This document shows, one piece after another, positions 1-10,315 of a stretch of 64,000 bases of DNA (positions are counted from its first letter, which is position 1; the number at the start of each line of letters is the position of its first letter). This stretch comes from Sipunculus nudus (lineage: Eukaryota; Annelida; Sipuncula; Golfingiida; Sipunculidae). The notes beneath the pieces are model-generated. The model was given only the letters and a program-made list of their open reading frames with translations. It searched no databases and had not been told where the DNA came from. The position numbers were made by a program, and so were the translations under genes. Location: contig CM049306.1 in NCBI GenBank assembly GCA_026874595.1, positions 62,192,019 through 62,256,018 on the forward strand, read 5' to 3'.

Positions 1-719
1 ATCAAATTTTTAATTATTTTTCGTGGTCCATGCCACCCCATAGCTCTAAGGATATGGGTAACAGAGAACAAATTTCAGGTTTCAAAGGAGATATTTAGTG
101 GACCTCCCAGAAGATTCCAGGTCCAGAGGTTACGATTTGTGCCCTATTAACAGGGGAAAAGGGGGGGGGGGGGGTCCTAACTAGCCCCATCGCTCAGAGG
201 ATACAGGTATCAAGAAACCTAATTTCAGTAATTTCAGGTTAACAATGAGATTTTTCAAAAACATCCCTTGTTGTCAAGCAAGAAGATTCAAGGTCCAGGA
301 GTAACAATTTGTGCCCTGTTACAGATGACTGCTGCTTTGAAGGTCTCAAAAAGAGAAAAATTAGTAATAATTGGAAAAAAATACAGGTGGCACCACCAGT
401 CTGCAGGAACTGACGAAACAGTCCATGATGAATATGCATGCAAAGAATCATGGTGACCAATGCATGAGTTATTCAGATACTGGAGCTTTTGTGTCAATTT
501 TTGGATGATTCTGGGGGAACTTAACTTGAGAGCCTCATAGCATTGAGGATATGTGTAACAAGAGACCTAATTTCAGGTTTACAAGGAGTTTTTTCATGGA
601 CATCCCTGCATGTCAAATAATAAGATGCCAGGTCCAGCGGTTACGATTTGTGCCTGGTTAATGGACAGACGGACAGACTGACGGACGAGTGATCACGATA
701 GCTCAGATAACTTTGCTAA
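1..719 (+). mobile_element. C-family repeat, 3' part
   Basis: Non-coding. The stretch is built of degenerate modules of about 330 bp that recur at 15.1-16.9 kb and 21.3-28.1 kb. Each contains a variant of the palindrome GGTGGCGCCACC (here GGTGGCACCACC near 387), then a shared text about a 'CAGTCTGCAGGAACTGA' block, and a later ACAGATGA-type segment. The end, near 690-719, is a degraded form of the C-family terminus (AGCTCAG...CTAAA) preceded by ACGG/ACAG-rich DNA. A run of 14 G lies at 161-174. The 5' end is outside the window. Open frames here are not gene-like. Confidence 0.7.
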
Positions 720-797
720 ACAAGGGACCCTTTGGTCACGGCGCTCCGATGTTATATACCATCACAAAATATAATTTGGAAATGAGGCACATGCTGG

Positions 798-925
798 TTT
801 TGTGTAGTAATATTGTTACGGGGTGACATAATTGCGGACCGAACTGTCTCGCTAGTGAAGCTTTTGTGTAGTAATATTGTTACGGGGTGACATAATTGCG
901 GACCGAACTGTCTCGCTAGTGAAGC
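798..925 (+). repeat. 64-bp tandem duplication at the TRIM 5' end
   Basis: Positions 798-861 are repeated at 862-925. The unit joins 16 nt of host C-element sequence to the first 48 nt of the TRIM LTR (TGTTACGGGG...). Because it spans the insertion junction, it arose after the TRIM inserted. It also hides the target-site duplication. Confidence 0.9.
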
Positions 926-1022
926 TTGCTTTTCTAACGAAGCGGTTTGTACGCCGGACTTGTGCGCCACCGTTATGGGTTCAAATCCCGGATCGGCCCC
1001 TGAATAATTTGTCTCTGTAACA
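878..1022 (+). repeat. TRIM 5' LTR
   Basis: This is a 145-bp terminal repeat, TGTTACGGGG...CTCTGTAACA, with 7-bp near-inverted ends (TGTTACG/TGTAACA). It is the second of two tandem starts caused by the 64-bp duplication. It contains the tRNA-like region at 935-988. Confidence 0.7.
935..988 (+). promoter_or_regulatory. tRNA-like internal promoter (A and B boxes) in the TRIM LTR
   Basis: TAACGAAGCGG at 935 matches the pol III A box TRGYNNARNGG except for one base. GGTTCAAATCC at 978 matches the B box. The start-to-start spacing of 43 nt is that of a real tRNA gene. The solo LTR at 8667 has TAGCGAAGCAG, with a different single mismatch, so the ancestral box was probably perfect. No acceptor stem can be formed, so this is not a working tRNA. 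Confidence 0.55.
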
Positions 1023-1141
1023 AAATTTGGGCCCGTCCAACATAACGGTAAACTTTCTGGCCCATGGAATAAGCTCACAAAAGTGTGACTCCTGGGATAA
1101 TTAGTCTTGTTCTGAAAGCAGAACGCTCTTAAGAGGGGGTG

Positions 1142-1250
1142 TGTTACGGGGTGACATAAAAGCGGACCGAACGGACTTGTGCGCCCCCAACATGGGTTCG
1201 AATCCGGGATCGGTCCAACGTTTTCCCCTCAGCAATTTGTCTACGTAACA
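1142..1250 (+). repeat. TRIM 3' LTR, internally deleted
   Basis: This 109-bp copy of the LTR starts TGTTACGGGG and ends ACGTAACA. It lacks about 45 bp, including the A box, but keeps the B box (GGTTCGAATCC). Confidence 0.7.
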
Positions 1251-1815
1251 ATTGTATTATGAGTTGTTGGTGTTAAGCTAATGTAAGATTTTGATATTAT
1301 CTTTGGAGACAGGGGAGAGGATTGACATCTTTATATTATTTACAAATGGAGTGCTATTGTCACATAGGTTTTGACTTAGCCATATAACTTTATTTACATT
1401 GCAGTAAAAGTATTTGAAAAAACTGTCCATTATCAGTCATGTTAATTATGCTTTTTACAAATGAGTTTAACAATTTCAGGTTATCCCTACCCATAAGTAG
1501 CACTAGCACATTTAATATAAGAGTTTAACTATTTATTAAAATCTAATAACAAATATTGTGCCAAATATAATTTTAATTAAAAATACATGTAATAACAATC
1601 ATATTAATTTTTATGGAGTACATATTAATATTTGTATTCAAATACATTTGCAAAGTATTCGCACCATGTCTGGTATTTATCATTTTCAGTTAAACAATGA
1701 TGTTGAGAATCAAGAATATACAAAATTAAAAAATGTAAATGATGATCAGAAGTACGTGTTTTCAGGCTTTTATTTATATTAAAAAAATAAAATTAATATA
1801 ATCACATTTGACTAC

Positions 1816-2010
1816 TGTTGCATGTGTCTGTTGACATTCTGATTCGTGTAAGGCAGGCCCTGGTTTATTGTGCGCAGGAGTATTGCATGTGTCAGTTAGG
1901 CAAGCATAGTCCTTTGCCATGGGAGACGCGCGAGCTGTGTGTTATTATCTCCGTAACAAAATTTATGCTCATCACGACTACGTGATCTGTTGTTTTTAGG
2001 TTCCGTATTA
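1816..2010 (+). repeat. 5' LTR of gypsy element, internally deleted
   Basis: It starts TGTTGCATGTG and ends near TTCCGTATTA. The first 110 or so bases and the last 60 match the 3' LTR, but roughly 660 bp between them are missing. The deletion joins GACGCGCGAGC to sequence just before AACAAAATTTATGC. No primer-binding site beginning TGG is obvious directly after it. Confidence 0.85.
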
Positions 2011-2172
2011 TAAAATTGCGGGTTTGTCCGGGAGGCTTAAATAATAGTTCTGAAAATTTATTAGGCCTTGACATAGACACATTGTTTACAATACCTTGTT
2101 TACAAGATGACATATTGTTTACAATACATTGTTTACAAGAATTATTTTTTGTTATTGTTTTAACATCTTAAC

Positions 2173-3740
2173 ATGGCAGATTTCAAACCTGAGACATTTG
2201 TTGAAGATCCCGACCCTGATCAACTTGAACAATTGACAAATGATCAGTTTTTGCGTTTGGGACAACACTTAGAGCTAGGTGTTAAAAATGCTTTGAGAAA
2301 GCCTGATATCATTGCTAAAATCATGCAAGATCTAGTTAGCACAGGTTTAATAGAAGAGAGTGAAGTGGAAACATAAATAACGACAGCCTTGCTATGCAGT
2401 TAGAATGAAAAAAGTTAGAAATGCAACATGAACTAGCATTAAAACAATTAGAATTAGAAAAACAAATAGAAGAGAGGGAATTAGAAAAACAAAGAGAAGA
2501 GAGGGAAGAACATGGAAGGTTAGAAAGAGAAAGACTAGAAAAAGAAAAAGAAATTGAGTTTAAACGACTGTAGTTAGAAAAACTTAAACTAGATCATGGT
2601 CTACGTGCTGCCCCAACTCACAGTTTTGATTTTACTAAACACATTAGACTTGTCCCACCTTTTCAAGAAGGAGGTTGATAAATATTTTTACACTTTGAGA
2701 AGGTAGCTGAAAATTTAAAATGGCCTAAGGAAAATTGGACTATGCTATTACAAAGTGTATTGACTGGCAAAGCCAGAGAAATTTACACAGGGCTTTCAAT
2801 AGAAGCCGCTGCTGCCTATGACCAGGTTAAACGGTAAATCCTAAAAGGTTATGAGTTAGTTCCGGAGGCTTACCGCTAGAAATTCAGAAATTGAGAAAAG
2901 CGCAAAGAACAGACCTATGTAGAATTTGCTAGGACGAAAGATCAGTTGTTTGGTCGATGGTGATAAAAATGTAATGAAAGATAATGACAATTTGCGCCAT
3001 GTTGATTTTGCTTGAAGAATTTAAACGCTGCATTAACGCAGATGTTAAAACTTTTCTTAATGAGAAAAGTCCTGAAACACTTGACATTGCCGTCAATTAG
3101 CTGATGATTGTTCATTAACACATAAAATGTCCTTTACAGGGAAATCAAACCAGTCATTCTCAAAAAAGAATATAAATCAGTATGGTCAAAAGAAGTTTAA
3201 AGCCCAGTCACCTAGTACAAATAGTCCTGATAGTTCAACAAAGTCAAGGGCTACACCTCAGTCCACGTCCACTGTGTCTGAGTCCAAAAAAAGACCAGTC
3301 ATTTTCAAAGCAATTCTGTAATTACTGCAAAAAGGAAGATCATCTAATATCTTATTGCTGGAAACTTGCAAATAAACCAAAGAGCAAGCCTTCTGTTTTT
3401 GTATCAAAATCTATGCATAGCATAGTACAGGAGCCAAGCTCTTTTCATGTAAGCAAGGGATACAACTCCTTTCTTGACTCTAAAAAAAAAAGAGTTTGAC
3501 TCTACGGAGGCCAACGTGCAGTCTGACTCCAAAGAAGAATTCGTAGCTGGCGGGGTAAAAACCTCATTTGATTCCTGCGAGGAATTTAATAAAGCTAGGT
3601 CCTTTCAAGACCCTTGCGAGAGTATTTCAAATTAGGCCAGGTCCTCTTATGACAAACAGAAGTTTGTTTCTGCTGATGAAAATTCCTCATTTGACTGCCA
3701 TGAGGGGTTTGATTGTAATTAGGATGTAGATTCCTTTGTT
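2173..3740 (+). pseudogene. gag pseudogene of gypsy element
   Basis: An intact 67-codon stretch (2173-2376) opens the gag. It is followed, with stops and frame changes, by a Glu/Lys/Arg-rich coiled-coil segment (about 2405-2590). Next comes a conserved gag block with a 'HIRLVPPFQE'-like motif and an 'HFEKVAENLKWP'-like motif (about 2630-2720), typical of gypsy gag proteins of fish and molluscs. A retroviral-type zinc knuckle C-x2-C-x4-H-x4-C is at 3317-3358. Gag would package element RNA in cytoplasmic particles. Stops at about 2575, 2680, 2836 and 2877 and several frameshifts rule out function. Downstream of 3360 the Ser/Asp-rich linker is also broken. Confidence 0.75.
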
Positions 3741-3889
3741 ACTCTGAAAAAGAGTTTATGACTGACACTGTCAGTGTCAGTTCTTTGTTCGATGAAATCG
3801 AGGTAGTAGATTCCTCTCCTGACTCCGAAATGGAGTTATTTGAACCATTCATACGTGATGGTTTTGCATCACTTTAAAGTGATTTTTTA

Positions 3890-4156
3890 GACTCTACCGC
3901 TATAAGAATTTTGAGGGACACTGGTTCAGGCCAAACGCTCATGTTAGCAAACACTTTGTCATTTTCTAATAGGTCTTTTACTGGTGCACATACACTTGTT
4001 AATGGTGTGTTTTCAGACAAGCACACTTCAGTTCCGCTTCACAGTGTACATTTAAAGTCAGATTTGATTTCTGGGAATATTACTGTTGGCATAACAACTA
4101 CTTTACCCTTTAAGGGCATTCAGTTGCTGCTAGGCAATGATGTTTCAGGTGAATAA
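3890..4156 (+). pseudogene. Retropepsin (aspartic protease) domain of gypsy pol
   Basis: The open stretch holds the active-site sequence D-T-G-S-G near 3917 and a later 'LLLGNDVSG'-like segment near 4120. That segment corresponds to the conserved C-terminal block of gypsy proteases. In a working element this domain would cut the polyprotein. It is separated from gag by stops and from the downstream linker by a stop at 4154-4156. The domain itself reads through without a frameshift. Confidence 0.7.
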
Positions 4157-4171
4157 GTACAGCCTGTACCA

Positions 4172-5330
4172 ATGGTGACAGAAAAGCCGTCACTTGATCA
4201 GGACACTGAACCTGAAAATAAGGAAATTCCTTTTTTGTATCCCTCATGTGCTGTAACTAGATCTATGGCCAAGAAAAACACACATGAGGATAATGGTCCA
4301 GATAATAACACTCTAGGAGTCACTAGTGACTCGTCTAACGACTTGCCGGTACAGGATGCAGCATTTTCAAGGTCAGAACTTATCGCGGAACAGCATAAGG
4401 ACCCTGATATTTCATGTTTGTTTCCAAGGGCAGTTTCTAAAGATGAACTGTCACAGAACCAAGTTTGTTTCTATGTTAAAAATGGAGTGCTTAGGCGTTA
4501 ATGGCGATCAACTGATGAATGCACTGATGATGAGTAGGCCATCAAACATCAAATAGTAATGCCCAAAAGCTATCGCAATGAAATTCTGAGCATGGCACAT
4601 GAAGCTCCTTTGTCTGGCCATTTAGGTATAAAAACTTATCAGAAAGTAAGTACACATTTTTATTGGCCTAACCTCAGGACAGATGTTGTACAATATTGTA
4701 AATCATGCGATACATGCCAGATGACAGACAAGCCCAATCAGAATCCTCCTAAAACCCCACTTAGGCCTATTCCTGCATTCGAGGAACCATTTAGTAGGTT
4801 TATCGTTGAATGTGTTCGACTACAGCTCAAAACAAAATCTGGACATGAATACTTGCTGACAAATATGTGCGCATCTACCAGGTTCCCTGAGGTAATACCA
4901 TTGCGCAAAATTAATGCTAAAAGTATTGTCATGATCATTTTGACCAAAATCCGTCCAGTCTGACCAAGGGTCTAATTGTATGTCTGGCTTATTCCAGCAA
5001 GTTTTGCTTGAGCTAGGTATGAACCAGTACAACTCTTCGCTATACCACCTTAAAAGTCAGGGCGCCCTCGAGTGTTTTCACCAGACATTAAAAAAACATG
5101 ATTTGGACTTATTGTTATGACACACAGAAAGACTGGGATGAAGGAATCCACCTATTGCTGTTTTCTTACTAGTTTTCGGACACTCAGTTCGAGATCCATT
5201 AAAACTGCTTAAAGAAAAACTCTTGTGTGAAAATCCTGATTTTCTTAGTTTATTGCGTTATGTCTCAGACTTCGCACTAAACTACACAATGCTTGTGAGA
5301 TTGCAAAGTCTAATCTTAAATCTACACAAA
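4172..5330 (+). pseudogene. Integrase (zinc-binding and DDE core) of gypsy pol, broken
   Basis: A linker (4172-4501) leads into the HHCC zinc-binding domain at 4559-4720. In that open stretch the ligands are His14, His21, Cys50 and Cys53, with the hallmark 'FYWP' between them. The catalytic core follows. The position of the first catalytic Asp reads Glu ('IVECV'). A frameshift near 4945-4965 then moves the second-Asp block ('SDQGSN', about 4962) and the Glu block ('GALE', about 5065) into another frame. A stop lies at 4501 and more occur after 5110. The family joins element DNA to host DNA; this copy cannot. Its position upstream of RT is the notable feature. Confidence 0.8.
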
Positions 5331-5335
5331 GTAAA

Positions 5336-5617
5336 ATGAAAACAAAGTATGACAAGCACACTGTAAGTAGGACGTTTGAGCCTGGTGAAAAGGTTCTTGC
5401 CTTACTACCCATCCCTGGCAGACCTCTGGAAGCTAGGTATTTTGGTCCTTACATTGTTGATAAGAAAGTCAGTGATTTAATTTACATACTATTAACACCA
5501 GATAGGCGTAAAAACAAACAACTGTGCCATGTTAACATGTTGAAACCATTTAATGACAAAAAAAGCACATCCGATGTTGTACATAATGTTACTGCTGTTA
5601 ATTTGTGTAAAAACTGA
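5336..5617 (+). pseudogene. Integrase C-terminal GPY/F-type module
   Basis: The open stretch contains 'RYFGPYIV' and ends with 'CHVNMLKPF', the usual tail of gypsy integrases with a GPY/F module. It overlaps the start of the RT-side frame (from 5553) in a different frame. In this element type the polyprotein is expected to continue into RT, so the frame change here is probably decay. Confidence 0.75.
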
Positions 5618-6740
5618 CCCTGACCCAGTTAAAGTAGATACTGATTGTAAGTGTGATGTAGACATTCAGTGTGGAAAAGTACCAATCAAAAACTCAGACA
5701 TGCTTATCGACCTGGATGCCAAACTGTCACACCTTACCGCACAACAACAACAAGACCTCAAGAACCTGCTGCAGAATTATGAACATTTGTTTAGTGATAT
5801 TTCAACGCGAACTAACATATTGTGCCATGACGTCGATGTTGGCGAGGCAAGCGCAGTCAAGCAGCATCCTTATAGACTGGATCCAGAAAAGCAAAAGTAT
5901 CTACAAGATGAGGTTCAAAATTTGCTGTACAATGATTTTATTGAACCTAGTAACAGTAACTAGAGTTCACCATGTATTCTTGGGCCAAAACCTGATGTAA
6001 GTTACTGTATGTGCACAGATTATCGAAAAATGAACTCTGCCACCAAGACTGACACGTTCCCGTTTCCGAGGATCAATGATTGTATTGATAGAGTCGGTAG
6101 CTCCAGATATGTCTCTATGTTCGACTTGCTAAAAGAATTCTGGAAAGTTCCGCTGACAGAACGAGCGAAAGAAGTGTCCGCATTTGTGACGCCGCAAGGA
6201 CTGTCTCAGTATAAAGTTATGCCGTTTGGCATGAAGAATTCGCCAGCCACGTTCCAGCGCCTTATCCATATAGTCGTCAAGGACATTCAGGGCTGCGACG
6301 CATATATTGATGACCTCGTCATGTACAGCGACACCCGGGAGAAACATCTGCAAATCCTTCACGACCTCTTCGAAAGGCTCAGCGAAGCATGTATAACCGT
6401 CAACTTAGTCAAATCTGAGTTTTGTCATGCACAAGTAACATTTTTGGGTCATATTGTAGACAGGGTCAAGTAAAACCTGTTGATGCTAAAATGCTATATC
6501 TGCATTTCCTAGACCAGAAAACAAGAATCAAATAATTGGTTTTCTTGGTATTGTTGGATACTACAGGAAGTTTTGTCCAGATTTTTCTGCTGTAGCTGAA
6601 CCTTTGACTAATTTGTGAAAGAACAAACAAAAGTTTGTATGGAATGTTCAGTGTGAAAATGCAATTCAGAATTGGAAAGCAATTCTGCAAAGTTCACCAG
6701 TTTTAGCAGCTCCAGACTTTTCTGTACTTTTTAAGTTAGA
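5553..6740 (+). pseudogene. Reverse transcriptase domain of gypsy pol
   Basis: RT of the Ty3/gypsy type would copy element RNA into DNA. The N-terminal leader (5553-5963) includes a 'VKQHPYRLDPEK' block. It is cut by a TAG at 5961-5963 at a position where Trp is usual; the same frame resumes at once. The open segment 6009-6473 holds 'CTDYRKMN', the first catalytic Asp in 'FDLL' (residue 39) and the active-site YIDD at residues 99-102. After a frame change near 6470 the thumb/connection region ('FLGIVGYYRKF', then 'SPVLAAPDFS') continues to about 6735 with one more stop. The downstream RNase H is cut by the 6741-9937 insertion. Confidence 0.85.
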
Positions 6741-7428
6741 TCTAGATCTAGAAGATGGAAGGTTTGTGATGAAAAGTTTGGCTTGCGATGCATACACGCT
6801 CCTTTTAAAGACATGGGACCTTGACCTTTGACCTTTGGACACCAATATCGACAGGGTTCTTACTTTAGTTTTGAGCCATATATAAATTAAGTTTGAAAAC
6901 AATATGTCAAACTAAACTAGAGTTATCATTTGGAACCCATTTGTGAACAGATGGCCCCTGTGACCTTGACGTTGTGACCCCAAAATCATTTATGCTCTCC
7001 CCCTAATGGCAAGTCAGCTTAATGTGCAAGATGGAAAGTTTGGGATGAAAAGCTTATCTTAAAATTCAGCCATAATCTTTTTAAATAAGCGCGTCTTGTG
7101 ACCTGGACCTTTGACCTCATGACCCAAAAATCATACAGGTTCTTTCTATAGTGGGGGGGGGGGGGCATTTGTAAGTCGTGTTTGAAATCCATATGTCAAT
7201 CAAACCTGGAGTTATCCTCTGAAAAACAAATTTGTGCGGATAAACGAAAGGACAGACAGACAGACAGACGAACAGACAGACAGGGTGACTACTATAGGGC
7301 ATCCACTTGTGATCGATAAACACACCAGATTTTGGGACACTCGATGGAATCATAGCTGAGAAACTGACATGATTGTTGTCATTTTCATAGTTAAAAAAAA
7401 TAAAAAAAAAAATTCGTAAAAATAAGAA

Positions 7429-9580
7429 ACAAAGCCAACAGGCCTTATGCGAACCTGTGCAAAGTTTGGGTATGTATGATTATTTTTTAAATTTAATACT
7501 GATCCTCTCATGTCCTGCACATCTACCTTAGTCATTATGATTTGGCCAAATGGACGTTTCGGACCTGCACGTTTCGGACTAGGACATCTTAAAACTAGGA
7601 TGTATCAGTCAGGATATTTCCGATGTTCCTTTTGCCAGGGAGGGATATTGGTACAGATGAACGGACAATTTGGCAGCATGGTATCGGAGAAGAATATTTT
7701 AATATGGATTTTTTAGCTTTTTCCCTATAAAATTTAAGAACAAGTTCTCCTTTAGTCCTGGTATTGAGTCCCACCTACTCATGCATTCTGGCAATGGAGG
7801 CTAAGCTTTCCCCCAGATCAAGGGAACCTAATGTGTCACATGTAACCTCACCTCTGGCTCTTACAGATTGAAACTTACCACTGGCTCTTACAAACTGAAA
7901 CATGACCTGTTGGCAAATTTGAAATGGTTGGCAGTCTGCCAAAGGTATTTATAGATAGAGAGCGTAACTTGACCTTTTGTAAAATCTGACACAGTTGGCA
8001 GGTTCTAGACGTCTAGACGGTGTGTAGACACATCGTCTAGACGTCTAGACTGTATCTGGACACCAGGCAGAGCCAGGTCATTTGCCATGGTGATGTCTGG
8101 ACTGAAATTGAGTGCACTGATTGACCTCTTGACTTGACATGTTGAAACTTGCCATGCGGCCAAATCTGTTTTCAAACACTGAAAGCCTTTTTCAATTGGC
8201 TACACTGCTTTTTTAAAGCTGCATTTACCCAATCGATTCTTATGAAACTAACAGAACTGCTATAGAACAATTCTTGTAAATGGTAAACCAATCTGCTTAA
8301 CAGTTTCTAAAAAAAAACAGTGTATAAGCTAGAAGAGTCTAAACTTACATTTTTGCTTGTAAAAAACAGATTAATGTAGGTGGCGCCACCAACACCTCAA
8401 TTTCAGATATGACTCATGTCACAAACATTGGCATAAAATTTGGTGATGACATCTCCAGCTGCTTCTAAGATTTTTAGTTTAGTATGTTTTTTTTGCACAG
8501 ATAACTGAGTTAAACCTCCTGTAACTCGGCCAAAAATCACCGAACCGGAGCCATTCAAACAAATTTGCGAGAGATTGTTCTAGGGATCATTTCTGTGAAA
8601 TATTGGACAATTTGGCTGGAAAGTTTCGGAGAAGAAGATTTTTATGTCTTTTTTAATTTTTCCTGTTGTTACGGGTTGACATAAAAGCGGACCGAACTGT
8701 CTCGCTATTGAAGCTTGCTTTGCTAGCGAAGCAGTTGGTACGCCAGACTTGTGCGCCACCAACATCGGTTCCAATGTTTTCCCTTGAGCAATTTGTCTTC
8801 ATCACACTGTATAAAATCTAAGAAAAACACTGAATCAAAACCATTTGAACAAAAATGAATTATCAACATCTAAGGATTATTCATGTGTGAGATTAAAGAT
8901 TTGACCCAGTGGTTTTTGATAAGAACATTTGACTATATTCAGCTTCCCATAACTCGGCCAAAAGTCATTGAACAGGGACCATTTGAACAAACGTAAGGAA
9001 GCACTATCCTTGGAGCATTTCTCTGCAATATTAAACAATTTGGCTTTACGCTTTCGGAGAAGACTTTTTTTTTGTAGCCCTCTGTATGCTTCGGGCACCG
9101 TTGACCCCCGTACAAAAAGACCAATGCAGGTGGCGCCACCAATACCTCAATTTAAGATATGACTCAAGTGAGCAACATTAACATAAAATTTGATGATGAT
9201 AGCTCCAGCCGTTTCTCAGATTGTAATTTTAGCATGCGAATGACTAAGTTCAACTTCCTGTAACTCGGTCATTCGAACAAACTTGAAAGAGATTGTTCCA
9301 GAGAACATTTCTGTGAAATATTTAACACTTTGGCTGGACAGTTTCAGAGAAGAAGATTTTTAAAGGTTTTTAAGTTTTTTCTCTATAAAATCTAAATTAA
9401 TGCAGATCCCAATAATAAGCTCTAGGGCACCAAGTTTCACAATTGTCTAATTCTTACATATAATTTGGCGCTGCTAGCTCCGACGGTTTCTGACTTACAT
9501 CCATTGACGGCGAACAGCCAACCTTGGACGGCGGACGGACGACGCAGCGCCATCACATAAGCTCACAGGTTCGCTAAAAA
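7429..9580 (+). mobile_element. D-family element nested in composite
   Basis: The 5' end is ACAAAGCCAACAGGCC, then GCGAACCTGTG. The 3' end is CACAGGTTCGCTAAAAA, so the 11-bp subterminal repeat is perfect and inverted. The C-family text continues on both sides (TTCGTAAAAAT... / ...TACAGGTGGCGCC), so this is a clean insertion. The interior has GGTGGCGCCACC at 8379 and 9129 and repeated 'CTCGGCC...TTTCGGAGAAGAAG' modules. A solo TRIM LTR sits at 8667. No protein is encoded. Confidence 0.75.
8667..8806 (+). mobile_element. Solo TRIM LTR with target duplication
   Basis: The 140-bp sequence TGTTACGGGTTGAC...ATCACA matches the LTR at 878-1022. It is flanked by a 4-bp duplication CTGT at 8663-8666 and 8807-8810. 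Sister D copies at 9.4 and 13.0 kb run uninterrupted through this place (CCTATAAAATCT). It is the innermost insertion of a five-level nest. The A box is TAGCGAAGCAG near 8724; the B box is degraded. Confidence 0.8.
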
Positions 9581-9937
9581 TACAGGTGGCGCCACCACTT
9601 TTCGGGAACTGACAAAACTAATCATGGCAAATATTCAAGGCAAAATTCATGATAATCCATGCATTAATTATCAAAATATTGGAGGTTTTGTATCAAATTT
9701 ATGAGTATTCTTGGGGGTACTTACAAGCTCAATAGCTCGGAGGATATAGGTCGCAGTGACCTAATTTCAGGTATCCAAGGAGATTTTTTATGGACCTTCC
9801 TAGATATTAAGTTACAGGTTTCTAGGTTCAGCGGTTACGATTTGTGCCCTGCTAACGGATGACTGGACGGCCTGATGGCCAGACGCCCTGACGCCATACC
9901 TATACCTCAGATGGCTTACAGTCAGCTGAGCTAAAAA

Positions 9938-10190
9938 CAACTCCAATATTGAAAAAGAATGTTTGGCTTTGATTTTGGCATTGCAACATTTTGAAATTTA
10001 TGTTACTTAATCACTCAAGCCTATCATTGTCTTCAGTGATCACAATCCCCTCACGTTCATGAACAAGTGGAAGTGTAAAAATCAAAGATTGCTGAGATGA
10101 AGTTTGTTTTTACAGGATTACATTCCTGAAATCAGACACATTAAAGGGATAGACAATGTACTTGCTGATTGCTTATCGTTTATGAAATGT
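9938..10190 (+). pseudogene. RNase H domain, 3' fragment
   Basis: Directly after the inserted composite the gypsy frame resumes with 'IEKECLALILALQHFE', then 'VFSDHNPLTF' and 'IRHIKGIDNVLADCLS', which are RNase H hallmarks. Two stops interrupt it. The usual stretch between 'APDFS' and 'STIEKE', which carries the first catalytic Asp, is missing at the junction. The insertion was therefore accompanied by, or followed by, a deletion of roughly 40-50 codons (inference from family length). Confidence 0.75.
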
Positions 10191-10303
10191 TGTAAACGAG
10201 ATGTTATGTAATGTTGTAAAAAATATGCTTTTGAAATGCTAAAAAAATTTGTAATTGTGATCGCAAAAAGAAAGTTTTTATAGAAAACTTTCTTTTTTCT
10301 CAC

Positions 10304-10315
10304 AGGAGGGGGGAG
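10304..10315 (+). other. Polypurine tract of gypsy element
   Basis: AGGAGGGGGGAG lies immediately upstream of the 3' LTR start TGTTACA at 10316, the expected plus-strand primer site. Confidence 0.85.

Larger units (their letters stand above)
814..1250 (+). mobile_element. TRIM-like miniature LTR retrotransposon with tRNA-like LTRs
   Basis: It begins TGTTACGGGG and ends CTACGTAACA. Two LTRs (878-1022 and 1142-1250) flank a roughly 120-bp interior with no coding capacity. The interior ends in the purine run AAGAGGGGGTG immediately before the second LTR, as expected of a polypurine tract. A solo LTR of the same family with a 4-bp target duplication lies at 8667-8806. The host C element resumes on both sides. 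It must rely on proteins supplied elsewhere. The LTR carries tRNA-type A and B boxes, so it could also be described as a tRNA-SINE-like LTR. Confidence 0.7.
6741..9937 (+). mobile_element. Composite repeat inserted in gypsy RNase H
   Basis: The first part (6741-7330) is a non-coding repeat with several TGACCTTTGACC-like strings, a run of G at about 7153 and an ACAG microsatellite. It ends in a degraded CTATAGGGCA terminus like that of the G repeat at 28.9 kb. The second part is a C-family tail (about 7331-7428 and 9581-9937), ending in AGTCAGCTGAGCTAAAAA at 9920-9937. A D element (7429-9580) splits the C part. Gypsy coding sequence resumes at 9938. Confidence 0.7.

Noticed and set aside
935..1010. 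Functional tRNA gene
   Set aside because: A and B boxes are well spaced, but no acceptor stem forms and the region lies inside an LTR with other damaged copies.
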